Shown here piece by piece: positions 51,040 to 57,316 of a stretch of 64,000 nt of DNA. Both the position numbers and the translations under genes were made by a program. The first letter of the stretch is position 1; every line of letters starts with the position of its first letter. Under the pieces are notes generated by a model, which saw only the letters and a program-made list of their open reading frames with translations, was not told the origin of the DNA and ran no database searches. This DNA comes from Methanoculleus frigidifontis (GTDB lineage: Archaea > Halobacteriota > Methanomicrobia > Methanomicrobiales > Methanoculleaceae), in assembly GCF_030464345.1 (NCBI RefSeq), contig NZ_VCYH01000009.1, forward strand, positions 1 to 64,000. Direction: 5' to 3'.

Positions 51040-51135
51040 CGGGGGATTTTTCCAAAGCGGGCACCTCTGATTGCTCCGGCAAAAATCCGGAAGTTCGATC
51101 TGCGAACAGCTGTGTCGGTACTGTTTCCCGCAGGT
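51040..51135 (+). pseudogene. DUF3368 toxin relic
   Basis: The frame reads FSKAGTPLIAPAKIRKFDL then a VLFPAGV end. It corresponds to the first 35 residues of 31979-32458 (VSNSTPLIALAKIQKLNL). The start codon and the rest are gone. Confidence 0.7.
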
Positions 51136-51184
51136 GTCTCTGACACGGCGGTCACCGGGGTGCGTTTCGTTTCTTCGGTTGCTC

Positions 51185-51262
51185 GTTGCATTGGTTCACC
51201 TGATCCGTCATGGGGTGGCGGTGACGTGAGCGCTTCCGGAGACCTCTGTGCATCTCGAGGGG
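51185..51262 (-). pseudogene. DUF3467-like gene relic
   Basis: The DNA aligns to 37610-37685, the part coding for ARMSPEAFRSLAATMTDQ of the DUF3467-like protein, with indels. Only this segment remains. Confidence 0.55.
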
Positions 51263-51315
51263 GGCGAGCCCGGCCACCGGGTACCTGTCCGGAAATTCCG
51301 GATAGTTGGGAGGGT
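51253..51315 (+). pseudogene. RhuM relic with palindrome
   Basis: Aligns to the RhuM bases 34618-34680 around the 25-bp palindrome (TCCGGAAATTCCGGATAG kept). Second isolated copy of this segment after 40345-40405. Confidence 0.55.
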
Positions 51316-51348
51316 GAATGGCCGGGAAAAGGAGCTGATACGAGCGAA

Positions 51349-52641
51349 TCATTCCTGCACGTTCGATCTGCCGTCGAGCCAGGTATAGACCGGCACGACG
51401 TGAATTGCCCTGCCGCCGATAACCACGTCTTCGGACTCGGCCTCTGTGATGATGATGCCCTCGGCGAGGCCGTACGCATCCATCGCCTCGCAGAGCCCGC
51501 GGATCTCCCTCTTTCTGGTGCCGGGATCCCCGAGGGACTGCGTTACCTGAATTGCCAGGGCGATCGTCCGCCCCGATTTAACGAGGAAATCACACTCGTA
51601 TCTGTCCTTGTGGTAGTAGATGGCGTCGTATTGCTTTTTCAGCGTGATGAAGACGAGATTCTCGAGCAGTTTTCCCCGGTTCTCTGAAAATGTAAAGGCA
51701 ACGGCGTTTATAAGACCCGTATCGATGGCGTAGATCTTCTTTGGGTTTGCGAGCTGTTTCTTCACCGAAGAGTCGTATTTCATCAGGGTGTACAGGAGAT
51801 ACGCATTCTCGGCATACTCGATGTACTCCCGTACGGTCTCGGTTGCGATATGAAGGGCGCCGGCAATCCGATGATACGAGAGCGCGTTCCCTGCGTTCGA
51901 GATCAGGTAATAGAGGAGGTCTACGAGATCGCTGTTGTTCCGCAGCCGGTTCGGGAAGATGATATCCTTCAGATAGATCGTCTCATAGTAGCTTTTAAGG
52001 ATCTGCCTCTTCAGATCGGCATCTGGTTCGAGGGCCACACGGGGAAACCCCCCGTAGTGCAGGTACGCGGCGAACTGCTGCCTCTTCTCGACGAGGGTCG
52101 GGTTCGTCATGCCCTGGAACCGAAGATACTCGGGGAACGAGAGGGGATAGATGGTGCAGGAGAAATACCGACCGGAGAGGCGGGTGCTGAGCTCGTGCCG
52201 GAGCAGCGAGGAGACTGAACCGGTCAGAATGCATTTGACGTTGCTCTTTGTGTCGTGGAATGTCTTGACGGCAGACGCCCAGTGTGTATAATTCTGGACC
52301 TCGTCGATGCAGAGATAGAGCCGCTCAAGGCCGGCATGGCGAGCGAGGTAGTCTTCGACGATGCCGCCGAGCAGCGCGGGATCGTCTGCCATGGAGATGA
52401 AGAGCGGTTCATCCAGATTGATGGAGAGGATGGCCTCCTTTGGGACGCCCCTCTTCAGGAGAAAACGAATGATCTGGTACACGAGCGTGGATTTTCCGGT
52501 CCTTCGTGCACCGGCGAGAAGCAGAATCTCTCTCGCATCCAGGTAGCGTACAATTTCGGGGAATTGTGACAGGCGTTCGACGCCGGTCTCAAACCCTCTC
52601 GAGAACCACCAGGGATTTTGGCTTTCGAGAGCGATCTGCAC
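51349..52641 (-). CDS. AAA_14 / DUF4143 ATPase
   Basis: A 430-residue ATPase of the AAA_14-DUF4143 type. Walker A is LLLAGARRTGKSTLVYQI, Walker B LYLCIDEVQNYTHW, then CILTGSVSSLLRHELSTRL and YPLSFPEYLRF. The C-terminal DUF4143 nuclease-like core has YYHKDRYECDFLVKSG. Such genes are frequent in archaeal mobile and defence islands; the function is not known. A GTG at 52641 starts it, and the TnpB transposon ends about 9 bases upstream, so its original promoter has been replaced. Confidence 0.87.
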   Translation of the reverse strand: MQIALESQNPWWFSRGFETGVERLSQFPEIVRYLDAREILLLAGARRTGKSTLVYQIIRFLLKRGVPKEAILSINLDEPLFISMADDPALLGGIVEDYLARHAGLERLYLCIDEVQNYTHWASAVKTFHDTKSNVKCILTGSVSSLLRHELSTRLSGRYFSCTIYPLSFPEYLRFQGMTNPTLVEKRQQFAAYLHYGGFPRVALEPDADLKRQILKSYYETIYLKDIIFPNRLRNNSDLVDLLYYLISNAGNALSYHRIAGALHIATETVREYIEYAENAYLLYTLMKYDSSVKKQLANPKKIYAIDTGLINAVAFTFSENRGKLLENLVFITLKKQYDAIYYHKDRYECDFLVKSGRTIALAIQVTQSLGDPGTRKREIRGLCEAMDAYGLAEGIIITEAESEDVVIGGRAIHVVPVYTWLDGRSNVQE

Positions 52642-52644
52642 CTT

Positions 52645-52870
52645 GTCAACTACCCACGACTAAAGTCGCGGGCATGGTGCCGTAATTGGCTCCATGCTCT
52701 TTACAGGCTTGCGATTCAACCTCTCCCCGGGACGGGAGCAGACCGCAATAGGCCGGTTGACGGCGGCCCTTACCGCGATGTTCTTCGCGGCATTGAGATC
52801 GGCGTTTTCGGCGTGTCCGCACTGCAGGCACCGGAACGTGGCCTGATCCGACCGATTGCCGGGATCAGTA
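52645..52870 (-). ncRNA. Predicted omega (guide) RNA of TnpB
   Basis: By analogy to known TnpB systems, the 3' end of tnpB and the right end give a structured RNA whose guide is the DNA just past the element. Here that DNA begins TTGACAAGGTGCAG, the start of the ATPase gene. The 5' limit is a guess. Confidence 0.4.
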
Positions 52871-53962
52871 TGCCCGCAGACACTGCACTGCTGGCTGGTA
52901 TACGAGCCGTTGATCACCTTCAGCAGAACACCAAGTTTTCTGGCCTTGTATGCGATGAAGGTTCTCAGCTGGAAAAACGCCCACGTATGATGTCGTTCGC
53001 GGTTTTGCTTGGTAACCGTTGTCCGCTGGAGAATGCCCGTCAGGTCTTCCAGGGCAACTCCTCGCTTCGTGCCTTCTGCCGCACGAACGACTTGCTTGCT
53101 GATGACGTGGTTCACGTCCGTCTTAAACCGGCGTTCTCTGCCGGAGATCTTCCGCAGTTTCTCCTTGGCGTCCTTCGTGCCCTTCTGTTGCAGGGCGGCA
53201 CGAAGGTTTCCATACCGCTTCCGCACCCTCTCGGTGGCTGCACTGGAGTAGACCGTCCCGTCGCTGGTCGTGGCGATGGTGACCACGCCGAGATCGACCC
53301 CGAGATACTCGGCCGGTTCAGGGATCTCGCGATCAGGGGATTTGACGGTCGCGTAGAGCCAGAATGCCCCATCCCTGTAGACGAGATCGGTCTGCTTGAC
53401 CGCCGCTACCGGGGGGAAGTAGTCGGGTCTCGCGTACCGGAGTTTGATCCTGCCGTCCAGCGTCCAGATGCTCGCCCTGTTCTTCCCAAGGGAGAGCACC
53501 CGGGCATCGTAGCAAATAGCACCGTGCTCACAGAACGAGATCTCGGAGAGTACCTGCAGGGGTTTGCCAAGAGCCCTCAGGATCTTGTTCTTCGCCTTGA
53601 TCGCCTCAATGGTGCTCCGGTAACTGCCGGCAACCTTGCGGATGGCAAGCTGCGCCATCTGGGCGGAAAGCCCGAACTGCTCTCTGACCGTGGAGTACAT
53701 CCGCTTCTGCAAGCCGATGGTGGAGAACTGCTTTTCAAAAAAGGCAACCGGCGACACGAAGGCGCAGGCAGCGTTGTACCGCTCCATGGTGGCAAACAAC
53801 TTCTTCCGGTCTTCAGGAGAAGCATACAGCCGCAACTTCGTCACCGATTGCATACGTATTCCTATTCGCTGCGATCGGCATAAAGCACAGCCGTGCACTG
53901 AGAAAGTGTTTTTACCCGTTGGCCTGTGGCCGATTCCTCCCACGGCTAAAGTCGCGGGGCTC
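52650..53962 (-). mobile_element. IS200/IS605-type element with tnpB only
   Basis: Both ends have the small hairpin CCACGACTAAAGTCGCGGG or CCACGGCTAAAGTCGCGGG (52654-52672 and 53940-53958). Only tnpB lies between. No tnpA (Y1 transposase) is present, so mobility would need help in trans. The right end lies directly beside the start of the DUF4143 ATPase. Confidence 0.82.
52660..53853 (-). CDS. tnpB: TnpB RNA-guided nuclease
   Basis: A 397-residue TnpB. RuvC-like residues are visible in order: Asp in YLGVDLGVVTIATT, Glu in GVALEDLTGIL, zinc ribbon CSVCGHTD...CLQCGHAE and Asp in NADLNAAKNIAV. All catalytic residues are present, so it may cut DNA with a guide RNA made from the element's right end. 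The ATG at 53853 (MQSVTKLRLY) is preferred. The stop lies inside the right-end hairpin, typical of tnpB with overlapping omega RNA. Confidence 0.9.
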   Translation of the reverse strand: MQSVTKLRLYASPEDRKKLFATMERYNAACAFVSPVAFFEKQFSTIGLQKRMYSTVREQFGLSAQMAQLAIRKVAGSYRSTIEAIKAKNKILRALGKPLQVLSEISFCEHGAICYDARVLSLGKNRASIWTLDGRIKLRYARPDYFPPVAAVKQTDLVYRDGAFWLYATVKSPDREIPEPAEYLGVDLGVVTIATTSDGTVYSSAATERVRKRYGNLRAALQQKGTKDAKEKLRKISGRERRFKTDVNHVISKQVVRAAEGTKRGVALEDLTGILQRTTVTKQNRERHHTWAFFQLRTFIAYKARKLGVLLKVINGSYTSQQCSVCGHTDPGNRSDQATFRCLQCGHAENADLNAAKNIAVRAAVNRPIAVCSRPGERLNRKPVKSMEPITAPCPRL

Positions 53963-53995
53963 CTCGGCCACGGTGATCCTGATCCATCTGTAGAG

Positions 53996-54190
53996 TGTAG
54001 TCGACAATTTGGTATGTAATTGTGGATTATGCTCGACAAAATCTCCGGGCGCTACAAGGGCGGGAGATGTCGGAAGTACTGGTCTTCTGTGGTCTGAGAG
54101 GAGCCCGTCGTTCCGGTATCGGGAAATGTGTCGACTGTAGTCGACGATTTTCCTGACAACTGTCGACTACGTTCGACGGAATTTCCGGAC
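53996..54190. repeat. Cluster of GTCGAC-containing repeats
   Basis: Several copies of a motif near TAGTCGACRAWTTTCC: 53996-54010, 54030-54048, 54136-54153 and 54170-54189. The last two are each preceded by a TGTCGACT, forming inverted pairs. The space between 54050 and 54120 lacks it. Perhaps binding sites of a regulator or replication factor. Confidence 0.6.
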
Positions 54191-54407
54191 AGGCGCACCG
54201 ACGCTCGGGGGAGGGAGAGGCGCCGTTCCATCAGGTATGCGGGCTCTTCGGGTCGGTCCGGCAAAGACTCTCGCTGCAGAACCGGTGATGCCGGGATCGC
54301 CCGCGCCTGACGAAGAGTCCCGGTGCCTTCAGGGGAGAGAATCCTTAATGCTCTTCCACGACCAAATGATATAGCCGCAGAGATCCGACCGGCATCGTAT
54401 TTCAGGC

Positions 54408-54480
54408 ACCCCCGTAGTGTAGTGGTCAATCATGCAGGACTTTGGATCCGGCGACGGCGGTTCGAATCCGCCCGGGGGTA
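54408..54480 (+). tRNA. tRNA-Gln (anticodon TTG)
   Basis: Acceptor stem ACCCCCG pairs with CGGGGGT. The D-arm holds GTAGTGTAGTGGT, the anticodon loop is CTTTGGA with TTG, and the T-arm GGCGG-TTCGAAT-CCGCC is perfect. The discriminator is A and CCA is not encoded, as usual in archaea. The anticodon stem CAGGA/TCCGG has one A-G mismatch. A TATA-like ATGATATAG lies at 54366-54374, about 40 bases upstream. Confidence 0.92.
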
Positions 54481-54800
54481 TCAGGGCAGAATGGTCAGCA
54501 CCTGCGGCAAAGCGGATCGCTCTTTTGCAGTCGTAGGCGGCTGAGAACGCTATCTCCGACGATGCCGGGTGCCCGAAGGTGTGTGCTCCGCGACCGCGAG
54601 CCCGGATCTCGCCGGGAGACCGGTCCTGACGGCGCCGGGATGGTTTCTTTCCTTGCGGCATATGTCTCCGGCTCGGAAAATCCCTCAAAAGGGCAGTTTG
54701 AGGAACGATCCTTTTCCACATCGGCGTTTTTGAGAAACGGATGCCCCGCTATCGGTGCAAAAGAGAAACGTTTTTCACGGGGCGGGGGCAATACACAGCC
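54481..54800. other. Spacer after tRNA-Gln, no gene seen
   Basis: No motif-bearing frame and no repeat seen apart from GC-rich stretches. No copy of the tRNA 3' end was noticed, so no integration site is evident. Confidence 0.5.
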
Positions 54801-55019
54801 ATGGAAGACGAGTGTTCGATGCGCGAGCCCCGCGACATCAGCGATCAGCTCTCGGGGCTGAAACAGCATCCGCAGGAATCCCTCGACGACGTTGTCAGGC
54901 GCCTTGCCGCAGAGGTGGCCGACGACGAGTACGACGACCCGATGAAGACCTGGAAGTCGTGCCCCGTGTATAAGCTTGAAGTGCTCTGGAAAGACCAAAG
55001 CCGGGAAAGCGCAGAGTAA
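54801..55019 (+). CDS. RHH-like antitoxin, orphan
   Basis: A 72-residue protein: MEDECSMREPRDISDQLSGL, HPQESLDDVVRRLAAEVADD, with the same strand-helix-helix style as the other antitoxins, then a short tail PVYKLEVLWKDQ. No toxin behind it. The ATG at 54801 is preferred over one 60 bases upstream. Confidence 0.65.
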   Translation: MEDECSMREPRDISDQLSGLKQHPQESLDDVVRRLAAEVADDEYDDPMKTWKSCPVYKLEVLWKDQSRESAE

Positions 55020-55174
55020 CCCTGCCGCTGCCGGCTCTGGAGAGGAGAGGTCTCTCCGGGTGCGTCCGCCGGTGCGGGGAGAGATCGCCAACCTATTTTT
55101 CGCGAAAGACCGCCTCGGAGCGGTGCGGCTGCTGTGAACCAAAGGTATTTCTGATAGCCGGGCTATTCTCGGTC

Positions 55175-55405
55175 ATGGTCGGCACACCGGAATGGATGCA
55201 GAGGAGGATGGGGCTCCGGCGGCACCGGGGCTGCCGCAGGCCGGGCGCTGCCGGGTACATCGAGGTGCCGCTCGGCCGGGACACGCTGCGGGCGCTCAAG
55301 AAGGGCCTGCGGGGGATCCGGTTCGGGCGGGTGCCCCGGCTCGGAGAGATCGTCGCAGCGCTCGATCATGCGTGGCTGGCTGCCGAGCGGGCGCCGGAGT
55401 CCTGA
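55175..55405 (+). CDS. Small basic protein of unknown function
   Basis: A 76-residue Arg-rich frame with a plausible RHH-like end: YIEVPLGRDTLRALKKGLRG and RLGEIVAALDHAWLA. The N-terminal third (RRMGLRRHRGCRR) is low complexity. Probably real given its place among small DNA-binding genes, but not sure. Confidence 0.45.
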   Translation: MVGTPEWMQRRMGLRRHRGCRRPGAAGYIEVPLGRDTLRALKKGLRGIRFGRVPRLGEIVAALDHAWLAAERAPES

Positions 55406-55416
55406 TCGCAGGGTGC

Positions 55417-55746
55417 CTATCCTGCTGATCGCTCCGGGCAACCCCCGGGCCGGCACCGCGGAGCCTGCGGGCGCAGAAAGCCGTTGCCGCACCGGGTGCA
55501 CCGGTACTGGGCATAGACAACCGCATGGTCCGGGATCTCGACGGAGCCGAGCCACTCGCCCGGACTCCCGCAGCGGGGGCACGCCGGCGTTGCCTCCTCC
55601 TGCACCTTCTGTTTTATCAGGAGGGCGATGATCGCCTGGTTGACGTCCGGATAGGGTGCATTGCTGCCGTTTGACTGTACTTTCTCCATCAGCCACCGGT
55701 AGAGTGAGTCCGGTAGGCGTACGGTGATCTGGGGGCGTTCTTCCAT
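55417..55746 (-). CDS. RHH protein with C-terminal zinc ribbon
   Basis: A 109-residue protein: QITVRLPDSLYRWLMEKVQS is an RHH-type strand/helix, PDVNQAIIALLIKQKVQ the second helix, and ACPRCGSPG...YRCTRCGNG a four-Cys zinc ribbon. Likely a DNA-binding regulator. It is convergent with 55175-55405 and divergent from 55867-56151, whose N-terminus (LPGHLYRWLRVKV) is related. Confidence 0.75.
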   Translation of the reverse strand: MEERPQITVRLPDSLYRWLMEKVQSNGSNAPYPDVNQAIIALLIKQKVQEEATPACPRCGSPGEWLGSVEIPDHAVVYAQYRCTRCGNGFLRPQAPRCRPGGCPERSAG

Positions 55747-55866
55747 GGTATCTGCATGGGAAGCGCCCGCTTAAAAATGATACCTATGGGTAGCGAATGT
55801 TACCGCGATCCGCCGGCGAAAAACAAGAGACTATATCGGCTCGCGGGAAATACCTGAAGAAGAGAG

Positions 55867-56151
55867 ATGGAACCGTCCGAAAACGTGCAGAGCAAGCAGG
55901 TGGGGGTGCGGCTGCCCGGCCATCTCTACCGGTGGCTGAGGGTGAAGGTGGACGCTGGCGAATACTCCAATATGGCGCAGTCCGTCATCGGGGAGCTGAC
56001 GAAGGCGAAGGCGCTCGAGGAGCAGCGCCGCGAGCCTGCGGCCTACGCTGTCCGCGAAGAGCCGGAGAGCGACCCGCTGCTGCGGCTCGTCGACGAGCGG
56101 CTGGACGCGCTCCGGCGCGAGCTCCACGGCGAGATCGAGCGGCGGCGGTGA
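55867..56151 (+). CDS. RHH protein with coiled C-terminus
   Basis: A 94-residue protein: KQVGVRLPGHLYRWLRVKVD and YSNMAQSVIGELTKAKALEE form an RHH-like start. A long charged helix (PLLRLVDERLDALRRELHGE) follows that may dimerise. It is transcribed away from the related gene 55417-55746 across a 120-bp gap. Confidence 0.7.
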   Translation: MEPSENVQSKQVGVRLPGHLYRWLRVKVDAGEYSNMAQSVIGELTKAKALEEQRREPAAYAVREEPESDPLLRLVDERLDALRRELHGEIERRR

Positions 56152-56495
56152 TGGCGGGCGGCAGTCCTCCCTGCCCGAAGGGCTCTTTTTTCGTCGATGG
56201 CTCGTGCCGCGGTCCCGGCAACGCTGCAATCTTCTCCCCGATACCTTTGGGAATACTCCGACCTTCTTCTTTTTGGCTCAGCTGTGATCTCGATGATGAG
56301 TAAACCGATCCCATTGCCCCGGCGGTTCCCCTACGATCCAAGCTGCTCATGCTCCGTGAAATGATCGACGCAGAGATGGTGCGAGCACCGGCCGCTTGGA
56401 GAGCTCCTTATCGCAAAAGCGTTTGCGGCGGTCGACCTCATCCCGTCTCCGTCGAAGAATACTTCTGCTTGTTTGACGTTTGCTTATTTGCAGAC
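56152..56495. other. Spacer with DUF234 ATPase relic
   Basis: At 56280-56350 the minus strand resembles the EYERIGSWWNRRGDEIDLL coding part of 42152-43537, with indels. Otherwise no gene seen. Confidence 0.45.
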
Positions 56496-56711
56496 ATGCC
56501 GGCGAACAAAAATCGGATCGTGGAACTGGCAGGGCAGGACGCTGTTCTCATCTCACGGCATGCCCGGGTCCGGATGTTTGAGAGGAACATCCGGACGGAC
56601 GAGATCATTGCCGTCATTATGGCCGGTACGATCATTGAGGACTATCACGATGATGAACCGTGTCCTTCCGTAATGATCCCTGGTTTTATCGGGGATCAGG
56701 CATATCAGTAG
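56496..56711 (+). CDS. DUF4258 protein (toxin candidate), truncated frame
   Basis: A 71-residue frame: MPANKNRIVELAGQDAVLIS, RHARVRMFERNIRTDEI, PSVMIPGFIGDQAYQ. As in 48370-48585 the frame stops at QAYQ, and the family's final strand (VVAICSDHLRVITAY) is in the next frame. An intact YgiT partner follows 97 bases later. Confidence 0.8.
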   Translation: MPANKNRIVELAGQDAVLISRHARVRMFERNIRTDEIIAVIMAGTIIEDYHDDEPCPSVMIPGFIGDQAYQ

Positions 56712-56808
56712 TGTGGTAGCTATCTGTAGTGATCACCTCCGGGTCATTACCGCGTACGCAGCGCCCGGAGGACCTGTGGACCGACAACCGGATACGGAGA
56801 GAGCAAAA

Positions 56809-57054
56809 ATGATTCCTGAAAAATGCAGCCTCTGCAAGGGTGCCCTGCACGAAGGAAAGACCGAGTTTCTCGTGCGGGTGCAGAACGAGGTCATTGTCGT
56901 GCGCGACGTCCCGGCGTACATCTGCGACCGGTGCGGTGAGGCGTACTTTACAGCAGAGACCTCCCGGAGGATCGACGTGATCATGGACGGGGTGCATCGG
57001 GGCACTATCTGTCTCCATCCGCTCGCCGCCGGTGAGATCACCCTTGCCGAATAG
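56809..57054 (+). CDS. YgiT-type zinc-finger antitoxin (MqsA-like N-terminus)
   Basis: An 81-residue protein: MIPEKCSLCKGALHEGKTEF, VRDVPAYICDRCGEAYFTAE (two CxxC pairs), then a helical SRRIDVIMDGVHRGT and a final LAAGEITLAE. YgiT-type proteins neutralise DUF4258/MqsR-like toxins. The only intact one of three copies in the window. The ATG is preceded by GGAGAGAG. Confidence 0.85.
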   Translation: MIPEKCSLCKGALHEGKTEFLVRVQNEVIVVRDVPAYICDRCGEAYFTAETSRRIDVIMDGVHRGTICLHPLAAGEITLAE

Positions 57055-57084
57055 CGGGTATCTGTCAGTCCGTCACTGCATTCC

Positions 57085-57250
57085 GCGAACAAAAATACCG
57101 AAGGTTGCGGACTCTCCGATACGCGAACGCCCCGAAACGCCGCCCCTGTCCGGCACACCGGCTCTGCAGCAAACGATCGACGGCATCGGAGAAGTTCGTC
57201 CGATCCTTTTCACTGTCGCAGGTTCCCGCAAGGTCGCGTCGCGGATGGTG
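57085..57250 (-). pseudogene. VapB relic
   Basis: One frame has TIRDATLREPATVKR, another NFSDAVDRLLQSRCAG and RRFGAFA. Together they match 41764-41976 with a frameshift. No start codon, and no vapC gene follows. Confidence 0.6.
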
Positions 57251-57316
57251 CCTGCCACCCGGCCACCCATGGTTTTTTGAACCGGCGGGCCGTAAACCCG
57301 GGGTTGTGGTGCAGGC

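Noticed and set aside
54408-54800. Integrated element using tRNA-Gln as attachment site
   Set aside because: No integrase gene and no second copy of the tRNA 3' end were found in the window.
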